DNA of 31,262 nt from an uncultured Collinsella sp. (GTDB lineage Bacteria; Actinomycetota; Coriobacteriia; Coriobacteriales; Coriobacteriaceae): assembly GCA_900757615.1 (NCBI GenBank), contig CAAEON010000032.1, forward strand, positions 1 through 31,262, in the 5' to 3' direction. A program made the translations under genes and the position numbers. Positions 14,423 through 24,383 of this stretch are shown in pieces. Position 1 is the stretch's first letter; each line of letters starts with the position of its first letter. The notes beneath the pieces are model-generated. The model saw only the letters and a list, made by a program, of their open reading frames with translations. It was not told the DNA's origin and did not search any database.

Positions 14423-15193
14423 CTAAATCAGGCCAAAGTGCTTCGCGGCGTTGTAGATGCCATCGTCGTCCACGGCGGTCGTCACATAGGTCGCTGCAGC
14501 TTTCACCGTGTCCTGCGCGTTGCCCATTGCCACACTTGTGCCCACGGCCGAGAACATCGACAGGTCGTTCTCGCCGTCGCCAAAGGCAATCGCCTCGCTC
14601 GCGTCGATGCCCAGGCGCTCCAGCGTCGCCGCCACGCCCAGATCCTTGCCGCCGTTAGCGGGAATAATGTCGCAGAACAGATCGCACCAGCGGGTAGTGA
14701 GCGAATGCGACACGGCATCGGTCACGATATGCTCGTCGGCCGGATCCACGAAGGCGCAAAACTGGTAGACCGGCGCGTCAAAGGCGTGCTCAAACGGCTC
14801 CTCGTGGTAGACGATTCCCGCGTTGCTGCCGGCCGTCACCACGCGCTCGGACAGGCGGTTCACAAACGAGTTCTCGCCCTGCATACACAGCGAGTCGTAG
14901 CGCCCCTGCGCCACCTGGTCCACAATCACCGCGACGTCGTCCGGATCGATCGGGCAGCTACGGTAGGTGCCCTTGGCATCAAAACAGTGCTGGCCCGAAA
15001 GCGTAATGTATGCATCCCAACCAAGGTCTAACAGCCAATCGGGCATCTGGTAGGTCGGACGGCCCGTGGCGATCACGCACGCAATCCCCTGCTCGTGAAA
15101 GCTGTCGAGCACCTGCTGCGCCGACGCCGGAATCCGATGGGTCTTAAAGCTCAGCAGCGTGCCGTCGATATCGAAGAATGCGGCTTTGATCAT
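14423..15193 (-). CDS. Cof-type HAD-superfamily phosphatase
   Basis: 256 residues. HAD motif I is FFDIDGTLLS at the N-terminus (nucleophile and acid Asp), motif II is VIATGRP, and motifs III/IV are NGGKDLG and GDGENDLSMF. A large cap sits between motifs II and III, as in the Cof/IIB subfamily. It likely dephosphorylates sugar phosphates or cofactors in the cytoplasm; the substrate is unknown. It starts six bases after the ABC-F stop, so the two form an operon. Confidence 0.88.
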   Translation of the reverse strand: MIKAAFFDIDGTLLSFKTHRIPASAQQVLDSFHEQGIACVIATGRPTYQMPDWLLDLGWDAYITLSGQHCFDAKGTYRSCPIDPDDVAVIVDQVAQGRYDSLCMQGENSFVNRLSERVVTAGSNAGIVYHEEPFEHAFDAPVYQFCAFVDPADEHIVTDAVSHSLTTRWCDLFCDIIPANGGKDLGVAATLERLGIDASEAIAFGDGENDLSMFSAVGTSVAMGNAQDTVKAAATYVTTAVDDDGIYNAAKHFGLI

Positions 15194-15199
15194 CCTCGT

Positions 15200-17059
15200 T
15201 TACTCCTCGCCCTCGAGCTTTTCGCTCGCCTCGAGCCACGCCATCTCCAGCTCGTCCATGGCAGCGTGAGCCTCGTCGATCTTTGCCTGCTGCTCGGCGA
15301 GCGCCGTGTAGTTGGTGGGATCGACTTGGGCCATTGCTGCCTCGGCCTCCTCAACGCGGGTGCGCTGCGTCTCCATCTTGCGCTCGAGCGAACTCACCTC
15401 GCGGCGGAGCTTCTGGCGCTCGGCATTGGAAAGGCCATTGGGCTGGCCGCTCGTCTTGGGCTTTTCGGCCGCAACCGCTGCGGCGCCGGTGTCGAACGTG
15501 CCGGTCTTGGCACTCGGCGCGCCCACGGGCTCGCCCTCGGCCGTGGCGTTGCACAGGCGCAGGTACTGGTCGACGCCGCCGGGCATATGCGTCAGATGAC
15601 CGTCAAGCAGCGCCCACTGCTGGTCGGTCGCGCGCTCCATGAGGAAACGGTCGTGCGTCACCAGGATCAGCGTGCCCGGCCAGCCGTCGAGCAGGTCCTC
15701 GACAATCGCCAGCATGTCGGTATCGAGATCGTTGCCGGGCTCGTCCAGGATGAGCACGTTGGGCTCGTCCAGGATTGTCAGCAGCAGCGACAGGCGACGG
15801 CGCTGGCCGCCCGAAAGATCGCCGATGCGGCTCCAGAGCTGCTGCGTCGTAAAGCCCAGACGCTCGCAGAGCTTCTCGGGCGAAGTCTCCTTGCCGTCGA
15901 TGACGTAGTACTTCTTATAATTGCTGAGCACCTCGCGGATCGTGTCGCCCATGTAGGGTTCGAGCTCCTCGAGCTGCTGCGAGAGCACGCCAAAGCGCAC
16001 CGTCTGGCCAATCTTCACACGGCCGCGCATGGGTTCAATCTTGCCCTGGATCACGTCGAGCAAGGTCGACTTACCGGCGCCGTTCTCGCCCAAAAGACCA
16101 TAGCGGTCGCCCGCACCGATGAGCCAGGTCACGTCGGAGAGCACCTGCTTGGGCGCGCCGTCGGTATCCGCATAGCCGGCGTCCACGTCGACCACGTCGA
16201 TAACCTGCTTGCCTAGGCGGCTCACGGCCAGGCGCTTGAGCTCCAGCTCGTCGCGCACGGGCGGCACGTCGGCGATCAGCTCGCGAGCGGCATCCACGCG
16301 AAACTTGGGCTTAGTGGAACGAGCCTGGGCGCCGCGGCTCAGCCACGCGAGCTCCTTGCGCGCCATGTTGCGACGACGCTCCTCGGTGACGGCGGCCATG
16401 CGGTCGCGCTCCACGCGTTGCAGGATATATGCGGAGTAGCCGCCCTCGAAGGGATCGACCTGGCCGTCGTGGACCTCCCACATGCTGGTGCAGACCTCGT
16501 CCAAGAACCAGCGGTCGTGCGTGACCACGAGCATGGCGCCCTGACCGCGCTGCCAGCGGGCCTTTAAGTGACGCGCGAGCCAGTTGATAGTGCGCATGTC
16601 CAGGTGGTTGGTGGGCTCGTCGAGCATGAGCACGTCGTAGTCGCCGATCAGCAGGCGCGCGAGGTCCACGCGGCGGCGCTGACCGCCCGAGAGCTCGCCC
16701 ACCGTGCCCTCCCAGGGCACATCGCTAATGAGGCCAGCCAGGATCTGGCGCGTACGCGGGCTCGACGCCCACTCGTACTCGGGCGTGTCGCCCACAACGG
16801 CATGGTGCACGGTGTCGGTATCGACCAGGTTGTCCTTTTGGCCGAGCAGACCGATCGTGGTGCCGCGGCGATGCGTCACGCGGCCGTCGTCGGGCTCAAG
16901 CGTGCCCGCGAGTACACTCAGCAGCGTCGACTTACCGTCGCCGTTTTTACCGACAATACCAATGCGGTCGCCCTCGCCCACGCCGAGCGTTACGCTATCG
17001 AAAATATGCTTGGTGGGAAACTCTAGGCTGACGGAATCGCATCCCAAAAGAATCGCCAT
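15200..17059 (-). CDS. ABC-F family ATPase, Uup-like
   Basis: 620 residues from the ATG at 17059, with AAGGAG eight bases upstream; the frame to 17215 crosses a repeat and the pst terminator and is rejected. There are two nucleotide-binding domains. The first has GKNGDGKST, LSGGQRRR and LMLDEPTNHLD; the second has GENGAGKST, LSGGQRRR and LILDEPGNDLD. There are no membrane segments. A charged coiled-coil C-terminus of about 80 residues follows a linker, as in Uup. ABC-F proteins act on the ribosome; Uup has also been tied to ribosome assembly and DNA branch metabolism. Note Asp in place of the usual residue in the first Walker A, and Gly in the second Walker B where Thr is common. Confidence 0.9.
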   Translation of the reverse strand: MAILLGCDSVSLEFPTKHIFDSVTLGVGEGDRIGIVGKNGDGKSTLLSVLAGTLEPDDGRVTHRRGTTIGLLGQKDNLVDTDTVHHAVVGDTPEYEWASSPRTRQILAGLISDVPWEGTVGELSGGQRRRVDLARLLIGDYDVLMLDEPTNHLDMRTINWLARHLKARWQRGQGAMLVVTHDRWFLDEVCTSMWEVHDGQVDPFEGGYSAYILQRVERDRMAAVTEERRRNMARKELAWLSRGAQARSTKPKFRVDAARELIADVPPVRDELELKRLAVSRLGKQVIDVVDVDAGYADTDGAPKQVLSDVTWLIGAGDRYGLLGENGAGKSTLLDVIQGKIEPMRGRVKIGQTVRFGVLSQQLEELEPYMGDTIREVLSNYKKYYVIDGKETSPEKLCERLGFTTQQLWSRIGDLSGGQRRRLSLLLTILDEPNVLILDEPGNDLDTDMLAIVEDLLDGWPGTLILVTHDRFLMERATDQQWALLDGHLTHMPGGVDQYLRLCNATAEGEPVGAPSAKTGTFDTGAAAVAAEKPKTSGQPNGLSNAERQKLRREVSSLERKMETQRTRVEEAEAAMAQVDPTNYTALAEQQAKIDEAHAAMDELEMAWLEASEKLEGEE

Positions 17060-17120
17060 ATGCCCTGCTCCTTCGTAGAAATTCAACGTTGTCCATGATA
17101 GCAGCGAGCCCCACCCCAAA

Positions 17121-17153
17121 CCACTACGAAGGTGCCTGTCCCCTTTGTGGTGG
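17121..17153. repeat. Palindrome with GGGGACAGG core (REP-like), copy 2
   Basis: CCACTACGAAG (17121-17131) pairs with CTTTGTGGTGG (17143-17153), with two G-U-type wobbles. The loop holds CCTGTCCC. The right arm, read on the minus strand, is CCACCACAAAGGGGACAGG, matching the element at 4455-4485. It lies between the ABC-F promoter region and the pst terminator. Confidence 0.65.
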
Positions 17154-17171
17154 TCGATTCGGTCGCAGAGC

Positions 17172-17209
17172 AAAAAGGCGGGCCATCTCCCGCAAGAGAT
17201 GACCCGCCT
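17172..17209 (-). terminator. Intrinsic terminator of the pst operon
   Basis: On the minus strand AGGCGGGTCATCTC and GAGATGGCCCGCCT form a 14-base stem with one mismatch and a six-base loop, followed by TTTT. It lies 56 bases after the pstB stop. Confidence 0.88.
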
Positions 17210-17264
17210 CTCCAATCAGTCCCGCGGCAACCGTGGCCGCCGCGGGCCTCAAGCATGTCCCGGA

Positions 17265-18133
<869 letters not shown>

Positions 18134-18137
<4 letters not shown>

Positions 18138-19060
18138 TCGGCCGTCATCCTCCTTGCCAGTTGCTTGCCCACGATACGGGCGACTACGTTAAACAGCAGC
18201 ACGCAAATCATCAGCAGCGCCGCGGTGCCCCAGACGATTTGCTGGGCCTCGGGGCTGCCCTCGCCATAGATCTTGTAGATATGCACGGCGAGCGACTCGC
18301 CGGGGCGGAACACGTTCCAGGCGCAGGTGGGGCTCGACAGGTTAAAGCTCAAGAAGTTCAGGCGCACCGGCGAGCTCATGCCCGAGGTAAAGAGCAGTGC
18401 TGCGGCCTCGCCAAACACGCGGCCGGCCGAAAGCACGATGCCGGTCACGATGGCAGGCATGGCCTCGGGGATCAGGATGTGCAGCGTGGCCTCCCAGCGG
18501 GTAAGGCCCATGGCCAGGCACGCATCGCGCTGGGCCTGCGGCACGTCCTCGAGCGCCTGCTGAATCACGCGCACCAGAATGGGGATGTTGAACATGGTGA
18601 GCGCGACGGCGCCGGAGATGATGGAGTACTTCCAGCCCAGCTGCACCGAGAACACCAGAAAGCCGAACATGCCGACGACGATGGAAGGCAGCGAGGACAG
18701 CGTCTCGATAGCGGTGGAGGCGATATCGCGGATAGGGCCGTTCGGCGCGTACTCAACCAGGAAGACCGCACCGCCCAAGCTGATGGGCACCGAGATACCT
18801 AAGGTGATCAGCAGCAGGTAGAACGAGTCGAACAACTGGTAGAGCACGCCGCCCTGGGTACCGTTGGCGCGCGACGGCTCCGTGAGGAAGCCCGGTTTGA
18901 ACAGCGTCGAGATGCCTTCGAACAGGATGTAGGCCACCATGGAGATGACGACGAGCATGACGATGGCGACGATTGCCGTCAGCACGCCCGTGGCGATGCG
19001 GTCCTGTTTTTGGACGCGTCCGAGCCTCACCTCGTCGATATGGATGCGCGTGCTAGCCAC
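18134..19060 (-). CDS. pstA: Phosphate ABC transporter permease PstA
   Basis: 309 residues from the GTG at 19060, preceded by AAGGGGGCGAAGG; it overlaps the pstC stop by eight bases. A longer TTG start at 19084 lies inside pstC and has no ribosome site. There is a polar N-terminus, then about six membrane segments. The permease loop, about residues 180-210, reads MGLTRWEATLHILIPEAMPAI, the EAA-type contact with PstB. LSSLPSIVVGMFGF is a PstA/PstC hallmark. It forms the inner-membrane channel with PstC. Confidence 0.95.
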
Positions 19061-19961
19061 GAGCCTTCGCCCCCTTGCGGCCAATGAGATGGATGATCAG
19101 GATGAAGATGAGGCTCATGCCCATCAGCAGCAGGCCGAGCGCCCACAGAACATCGTCCTGGGCCGAGCCCTCAGCATAGACCGCCATAGACGTGGTGAGC
19201 GTGGTGGTGATGGTGGATGCCGGCGACAGCAGCGACGTCGGCATGGCCTCGATGCCGCCGATAACCATGCGCACGGCGAGCGTCTCGCCAAAGGCACGGG
19301 TCATACCGAGGATGACCGCGGTCATGAGCGACGGCATGGCGGATTTGAGCACCACGTGCCAGATGGTCTGCCAGCGAGTGTAGCCCAGCGCGAGCGAACC
19401 CTGACGGTAGCTATCGGGCACGGCGCGCAGACCATCGACCGAAAGGGTGGTCATGGTCGGCAGGATCATGACGGCCAGCACGATGGCGCCGGGCAGGATG
19501 CCCAGGCCCGTACTCACGTGGAAAACGCTCTTCATAAGGCCGACGACCACGTGAAAGCCGATGAGGCCAAAGACGACCGAGGGAATGCCGGTCAAAAGCT
19601 CAATAAGCGGCTGAAAGACCTTGGAGCCAAATTTGGGTTGGATCTCGACCGCAAAGATGGCAGAGCCGATGGCGATGGGCAGCGCGATGAGCGTAGAGAG
19701 TACCATGACCGCAAACGAGGTGACGATCAGGGGCAGGGCGCCGGTATAGGGCAGGCCGTTTTCGGCTGTGTTGGCCAGGTCCCACTTGGTGCCGGTGAAG
19801 AACTCGACAATCGAGACGCCGTCCTTAACAAATGCCGAGAGGCCCTTTTGGGCGACCATAAAGATGAGCGCGGCAACGACAAGCGTCACGAGCGCTACGC
19901 ACGCGCCCGTGACGCCCAGGCCCACGTTCTCAAGGTCGCGCTTTGGCAGCTGTTTTGCCAT
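19053..19961 (-). CDS. pstC: Phosphate ABC transporter permease PstC
   Basis: 302 residues from the ATG at 19961, with GGAAAGG upstream. Six or so membrane segments; the periplasm-facing part after helix 1 contains VEFFTGTKWD, typical of PstC. LTGIPSVVFGLIGF and the EAA-type loop ALGYTRWQTIWHVVLKSAMP are both diagnostic. It pairs with PstA to form the phosphate channel. It starts 25 bases after pstS, and the coding overlaps downstream indicate a single transcript. Confidence 0.95.
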   Translation of the reverse strand: MAKQLPKRDLENVGLGVTGACVALVTLVVAALIFMVAQKGLSAFVKDGVSIVEFFTGTKWDLANTAENGLPYTGALPLIVTSFAVMVLSTLIALPIAIGSAIFAVEIQPKFGSKVFQPLIELLTGIPSVVFGLIGFHVVVGLMKSVFHVSTGLGILPGAIVLAVMILPTMTTLSVDGLRAVPDSYRQGSLALGYTRWQTIWHVVLKSAMPSLMTAVILGMTRAFGETLAVRMVIGGIEAMPTSLLSPASTITTTLTTSMAVYAEGSAQDDVLWALGLLLMGMSLIFILIIHLIGRKGAKARG

Positions 19962-19986
19962 TGCAAACCTTTCCGGGGGCGATTAC

Positions 19987-20919
19987 TTATTTAGCAGAAA
20001 CCTTGCCGCTGGCGTCCTTGACGACCTTCATGGCAGAGACGGGGATGAAGCCCTGCTCCTCGACGAGCTTGCCCTGGACGTCGTCGGAGAGCATGAACTC
20101 CAGGAAGGCCTTGGTGGCCTCGTCGGCGTCCTTGGAGCAGCACATGTGCTCGGTAGCCCAAATCTTGAAGGAGTCGTCGGTGACATTCTTGCTCTTGGGC
20201 TCGACGCCCTCGACCTTGATGGCGTTGAACTTGGAGTCGTCGAAGTGCGAGAAGTCGAGGTAGGAGATGGCGTTGTCGGTGCTGGCCATCTGGGTCTGGA
20301 CGTCGCCGGACTTGTCGAGCTCGGCGTCGCCCTTAAAGTCGACGGCCTCGTCGCCAAAGACGGCGGCCTCGAAGGTGGCGCGGGTACCGGAGCCGGCCTT
20401 GCGGTTGAGAACGACGATCTTGGCGTCGTCGCCGCCGACCTCCTTCCAATTGGTGATCTGGCCGGAGAAGATGCCCTTGAGCTGCTCGAGGGACAGGTCG
20501 TCGACCTTGACGTTCTTGGAGACGACGGGACCCATGCCCACGACGGCGACCTCGTGGTCGACAAGGTTCTTGACCTGGTCGGCCTCGAGCTTGGTCTCGG
20601 CGAAAACATCAGAGTTACCGATGGTAACGGTGCCCGCGGCGACGGCGGTCAGACCCTTGCCCGAACCGTTGCCCGAGCCGGAGATGGAGACGTCGGGGTT
20701 GGCATCCATGAACTTCTCGGCAGCAGCCTCGACGAGAGCCTGGAACGAGGAGGCACCGTCGTAGGTCACCTCGCCGGAGACGGGCTCGGCAGCGGCGCTG
20801 CCCTTTGCGGTGCCAGCGGCATTGGAGCCACCGCAACCAACGAGGCCGAGGCCCACGAAGCTGGCAAGACCACCAGCGAGGCCGAGGAACTGACGACGAG
20901 AATAAGCCTGATCGAGCAT
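19987..20919 (-). CDS. pstS: Phosphate-binding lipoprotein PstS (Tat-type signal)
   Basis: 310 residues from the ATG at 20919, with AAAGGAAG six bases upstream. The signal peptide has a twin-arginine motif SRRQFLGLAGG, a hydrophobic stretch and the lipobox LVGC, so it is probably exported folded and anchored as a lipoprotein. The mature domain binds phosphate: VTYDGASSFQALVEA and SGSGNGSGKGL supply the Ser/Thr phosphate-contacting loops, and NRKAGSGTRATFE is the second-lobe signature of PstS/PstS-like proteins. It delivers phosphate to PstCA. First gene of the operon. Confidence 0.95.
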   Translation of the reverse strand: MLDQAYSRRQFLGLAGGLASFVGLGLVGCGGSNAAGTAKGSAAAEPVSGEVTYDGASSFQALVEAAAEKFMDANPDVSISGSGNGSGKGLTAVAAGTVTIGNSDVFAETKLEADQVKNLVDHEVAVVGMGPVVSKNVKVDDLSLEQLKGIFSGQITNWKEVGGDDAKIVVLNRKAGSGTRATFEAAVFGDEAVDFKGDAELDKSGDVQTQMASTDNAISYLDFSHFDDSKFNAIKVEGVEPKSKNVTDDSFKIWATEHMCCSKDADEATKAFLEFMLSDDVQGKLVEEQGFIPVSAMKVVKDASGKVSAK

Positions 20920-21061
20920 GATCTTCCTTTCATACATGCGACTCGCGAGCACCCTGCCCGCTTTGCTGTATGGAAAGATACGTTCCCGACCAGGCAACGC
21001 CCGCGCCAACTGCGCTTTCTTACGGGCATCTGATAGACCCTTACCGCAAGCGTGATTCAGC

Positions 21062-21078
21062 TTTACAAACGAATAACA
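21062..21078. promoter_or_regulatory. Possible PhoP box upstream of pstS
   Basis: TTTACA (21062-21067) and ATAACA (21073-21078) are direct repeats with an 11-base period, close to the TTAACA-N5-TTAACA pattern known for PhoP in Firmicutes. It is about 143 bases before pstS, on the opposite strand. Only two units are visible, and I cannot place the promoter boxes. Confidence 0.3.
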
Positions 21079-21122
21079 AACCCGCCGCCAAACATGGCGC
21101 GCCTTTTACACCAATAAAAACA

Positions 21123-21191
21123 AAGTTGCGGTGAAATAGTTCCTGTTTGGCCATCAAATGGCCCATTCTAGGAACTATTCCACCGCAACTT
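21123..21191 (-). terminator. Long hairpin terminator after the dipeptidase gene
   Basis: Arms 21123-21143 and 21171-21191 are 21-base inverted copies with one mismatch (start AAGTTGCGGTG, end CACCGCAACTT). A second stem GGCCAT-CAA-ATGGCC sits inside. On the minus strand the 3' arm is followed by TGTTTTTATTG, so it should terminate the dipeptidase transcript. The arms are unusually long for a terminator. Confidence 0.75.
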
Positions 21192-21212
21192 AGATTGGGA
21201 AACCGCGAAACC

Positions 21213-22649
21213 TTAAAGCTCTAATTCATTCAAACGGAGGATCGCAACAATATAGATCTTGAGCGCTTGCTTGAGCTGTTCCTCGTTGGCGCACTCGTTG
21301 GGGCCGTGCATCTGGCCGCCCCACGCGGGTAGCTCAAGGCCGGTCTCCTCGGGGCCAAACGACACGGCGCGGGCAAAGTTGCGCGCATACGTGCCGCCGC
21401 CCATGGCGAAGGGCTCGGCATGCTTACCCGTAAACTCGTTATAGGTATCAATCAGCGCCTTCACGGCCGGATCATCGGCAGAGACCGAGAACGGAACCTT
21501 CGCGCGACCCAGCTGGCACGTCACACCAAAGCGGCCCACGAGCGGCTCGAGCTGCTCGCGGATGGTATCGGCGCTCGTGCTATCGGGGAAGCGCACGTCG
21601 ATTACCTGCTCAATGTGACCATCCGCCACGCGGATGACGCCGGGGTTGCAGGTGAGCGGGCCAAACGCGGGGCTCGTTGCGTCGATACCCAGGCCGCGGC
21701 TATAGGCATCCACATGCACAAAGGCCAGAAACTTGACAAACTCGTGCTCGGCAGGCGTCAGCAGGCGCTCATCGCGTGCGCCAAACGCGTCCTCGGCCTC
21801 GCGCAGATACGCCACGATGAGGCCAACGGCATTGATCGTTCCCTCGGGCATCGAGGCATGACCGCCAATGCCGTGAGCGAAAATCTGCGCATGTCCGTTA
21901 TCGAGCGCCGTAATCTCTAGGCGGTCGGCGTTCTCGACCGGCGCCGGCAGCTCATCGGCGGCAATCGCGAGCTCGCAGATAGACTGCGACGGAATGGCGT
22001 TGCTCGCCTCGGCACCGCTCCAGGACACAATGCGCCCGCCATCGATCCTAGAGCTCACAAACGTCGCCCCAAACTGGCCCTTCTCGGCATTGCAGACCGG
22101 GAACTCGGCATCGGGTGTAAACAGAAAGTCGGGGTCTGCGTGGTTCTCCAGATAATGGTGAACGTCGGACATGCCCACTTCCTCATCGCAGCCCAGCAGC
22201 GCGCGGAAGGTATAGCGCGGGGTGATGCCGTGCTTGAGCAGATAGGCGCCGGCGTAGAGCGACAGCACAGCCGGACCCTTGTCGTCGATCACGCCGCGAC
22301 CGAGCAGCCAGCCCTCGCGGCGCTCCATCGCAAACGGATCGGTATTCCAACCGGGACCGGCGGGCACCACGTCCACATGGCAGATGGTCGCGAGCTGCTT
22401 GTCGCCGCGGCCAGGGATATCGGCAATGCCCACATAGCCCTCGTCGTCGCTCGTCTGGTAGCCGAGCTTTTGCGCAATGCCGAGCGCGCAATCGAGCGCA
22501 TCACGGACCGGGCGGCCAAACGGCGCGCCGGGCTCCGCATCGGCAGAAACTGCCACGGACGGATAGCTCACCAGCTGCTCGATATCGGCGACGACATCTT
22601 CCCAGACCTCGTCGACATACTCGGCGACGCTCTGCTCCACCTGATTCAT
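21213..22649 (-). CDS. PepV-like M20 dipeptidase
   Basis: 478 residues from the ATG at 22649, with AAGGAGG six bases upstream; this settles the start against the longer frame to 22694. Zinc ligands and catalytic residues: CHVDVVPAG (His, Asp), RGVIDDKGPA (bridging Asp), CDEEVG (catalytic Glu and ligand Glu), TPDAEFPV, and a late His in QMHGPNE. The large insert with GIGGHASMPEGTIN is the lid that recognises the dipeptide in PepV. It likely hydrolyses dipeptides in the cytoplasm after peptide uptake, and could also be a carnosinase-type enzyme. Confidence 0.9.
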   Translation of the reverse strand: MNQVEQSVAEYVDEVWEDVVADIEQLVSYPSVAVSADAEPGAPFGRPVRDALDCALGIAQKLGYQTSDDEGYVGIADIPGRGDKQLATICHVDVVPAGPGWNTDPFAMERREGWLLGRGVIDDKGPAVLSLYAGAYLLKHGITPRYTFRALLGCDEEVGMSDVHHYLENHADPDFLFTPDAEFPVCNAEKGQFGATFVSSRIDGGRIVSWSGAEASNAIPSQSICELAIAADELPAPVENADRLEITALDNGHAQIFAHGIGGHASMPEGTINAVGLIVAYLREAEDAFGARDERLLTPAEHEFVKFLAFVHVDAYSRGLGIDATSPAFGPLTCNPGVIRVADGHIEQVIDVRFPDSTSADTIREQLEPLVGRFGVTCQLGRAKVPFSVSADDPAVKALIDTYNEFTGKHAEPFAMGGGTYARNFARAVSFGPEETGLELPAWGGQMHGPNECANEEQLKQALKIYIVAILRLNELEL

Positions 22650-22668
22650 GGACGACCTCCTTACCAAT

Positions 22669-22692
22669 GAGGGGCGAGCGTGCCCGCCCCTC
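22669..22692 (-). terminator. GC-rich hairpin between HAD and dipeptidase genes
   Basis: GAGGGGCG (22669-22676) pairs with CGCCCCTC (22685-22692) around eight bases. On the minus strand it follows the HAD stop and stands just ahead of the dipeptidase ribosome site. There is no T-tract, so it may be a weak terminator or affect the 5' end of the dipeptidase mRNA. Confidence 0.5.
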
Positions 22693-22703
22693 ACATCACA
22701 TAC

Positions 22704-23366
22704 TTATATAGCGAAAAGTTTAGCAAGCTCGGCCACCGAGTGCACCACCGCATCGGCACCCGCGGCCTCGTGCTCCCCCGGCGCCGCCGCGCCCGAATAG
22801 ATGCCGATACACGGCACACCCATCGCGTGCGCGCCCTCCACATCGTTAAAGCGGTCGCCGATCATCACGGCCTCGTCGGCCGTCGCACCGAGCGCCGCCA
22901 GCGCATCGCGGACCGAATCTGCCTTGGTCTCGCGCCCCTGCGGCGGATTCATGCCGACCACGGCTTTGAACTGGCAAAGCCCCAGCTCATGCACCATATC
23001 GATGCACTTCGCCTCCATGCGCGACGTCGCCACAGCCATACGCTTGCCCTGGGCGGTCAACCCATCCAGCAGCTCGGGAATCCCATCGAACACGGGGTAC
23101 TCCTCCGGCCCCAGCTCATCAAAAAAGGCGCGGTACTCATCGGCCACCACAAGCGACTCCTCGCGGGAAAAGCCATAAAAGTCGTGGAAGCTCTTCCACA
23201 GGGGCGGCCCGATCATGCGGCGCAGGTCACCCATCTGCGCCTCCGAAAACCCGCGCGCAGCCAGCGTCTTGCGCGTCGAGGTCATCACCGCCCGACCCGT
23301 ATCGGCCACCGTGCCGTCAAAATCGAACAGCACAATCGGCCGCCTGCATATCTCCAGTGCCTCCAT
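22704..23366 (-). CDS. HAD-superfamily hydrolase (phosphoglycolate phosphatase-like)
   Basis: 221 residues from the ATG at 23366 (GAGGG six bases upstream); ATG 23372 is also possible. Motif I is LFDFDGTVADTG, motif II AVATSRM, motif III around GRETKADSV (catalytic Lys), and motif IV MIGDRFNDVEGA. A small helical cap between motifs I and II (about 25-90) marks subfamily I, as in Gph and PpaX. Likely a cytoplasmic phosphatase; phosphoglycolate, pyrophosphate and sugar phosphates are all possible substrates. The gene is divergent from degV. Confidence 0.87.
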   Translation of the reverse strand: MEALEICRRPIVLFDFDGTVADTGRAVMTSTRKTLAARGFSEAQMGDLRRMIGPPLWKSFHDFYGFSREESLVVADEYRAFFDELGPEEYPVFDGIPELLDGLTAQGKRMAVATSRMEAKCIDMVHELGLCQFKAVVGMNPPQGRETKADSVRDALAALGATADEAVMIGDRFNDVEGAHAMGVPCIGIYSGAAAPGEHEAAGADAVVHSVAELAKLFAI

Positions 23367-23522
23367 CGGCATCCCTCTTCCCCAGTTGATGATTTCCACA
23401 CCACCACTTCAAACTGTTGACTATTAAACAATTGAACCTAGCAATGTAGAGCAACTCCACTATACTTGTCGCACTTTGCTCTCAGAAGGCGGCGCGCAAA
23501 CGCCCCAACGAAAGGTGCAATT

Positions 23523-24383
23523 ATGTCTTTTGCCATCATAACCGACTCCACGTCGGACATCTCCCCCGCCCGCGCCCAAGAGCTCGGCATTTACGTGATT
23601 CCGCTGCATGTGATTATCGAGGGCGAGGACCTGCTCGACCAGGTGCAGATTACCGCCGAGGAGTACGTCGCCCGCATGGCCGGCTCCGAGCAGCTGCCGC
23701 ACACCTCGCAGCCGAGCGCCGGCGAGTTCAAGGCGCTCTTTGACCGCGTGCTCGCCGACGGCCACGACAGCGCCATCTTTATTTCGCTGTGCAGCGAGTG
23801 GTCCGCCTGCTATGCCAACGCATGTCTGGTAGCCGACACCCATGAACTCGACGTGCGCTGCGTCGACTCGCGCACCGGCTCGGGCGCCGAGGGCCTGCTG
23901 GTGGAGTACGCGCTGGCCATGCGCGAAGATGGCCGCAGCCTGGACGAGACCGAGGCGCAGGTCCGCGCGACGCTGCCCGACGCCCACCTGCTGCTGATTC
24001 CCCGCACGCTCGAGAACCTCGTTAAGAACGGCCGCGCACCCAAGCTCGCCGGCCAGCTCACGCAGATGCTCAACATTCGCCTGGCCGTTTCGCCGGAGTG
24101 GAAATCGGGCGAGATCAAGGCCATCAAAAAGGGCCGCGGCGCCAAGCGCATCGTTGCCAACACCATGGCCGATTGCCTCGCGTTTTTGGACGAGCACCCG
24201 GGCTCAAGCGTGCGTGTGCTCACGACCGGCGCTGCCGAGGAGCAGGAGCTCGTCAACCAAGCGCTCGCAGGCCAGAACTTCGTAGACGCCGGCACCGGTC
24301 CCATCGGCTGCACCATCGCCACCCACGTAGGCGTCGACGCCATCGCCATCAGCTACTGCCCCCGCTACCAACCTGCCAATTAG
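23523..24383 (+). CDS. DegV family fatty-acid-binding protein
   Basis: 286 residues from the ATG at 23523, with GAAAGGTG upstream; the frame from 23466 is not supported. The N-terminus IITDSTSDIS and the middle HTSQPSAGEF are DegV signatures; DGHDSAIFISLCSEWSACY and GPIGCTIATHVG complete the fold. DegV/FakB proteins hold a fatty acid in a buried pocket, and FakB forms present it to the kinase FakA. No fakA is adjacent, so the lipid partner is unknown. TATACT at 23461-23466 is a possible -10 box. The stop codon lies inside the loop of the terminator hairpin that follows. Confidence 0.9.
   Translation: MSFAIITDSTSDISPARAQELGIYVIPLHVIIEGEDLLDQVQITAEEYVARMAGSEQLPHTSQPSAGEFKALFDRVLADGHDSAIFISLCSEWSACYANACLVADTHELDVRCVDSRTGSGAEGLLVEYALAMREDGRSLDETEAQVRATLPDAHLLLIPRTLENLVKNGRAPKLAGQLTQMLNIRLAVSPEWKSGEIKAIKKGRGAKRIVANTMADCLAFLDEHPGSSVRVLTTGAAEEQELVNQALAGQNFVDAGTGPIGCTIATHVGVDAIAISYCPRYQPAN

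Noticed and set aside
15095..16216. 373-residue plus-strand frame
   Set aside because: Antisense shadow of the ABC-F gene in GC-rich sequence.
19768..21033. 421-residue plus-strand frame
   Set aside because: Antisense to pstS and pstC; Gly/Leu/Asp-rich translation without domain motifs.
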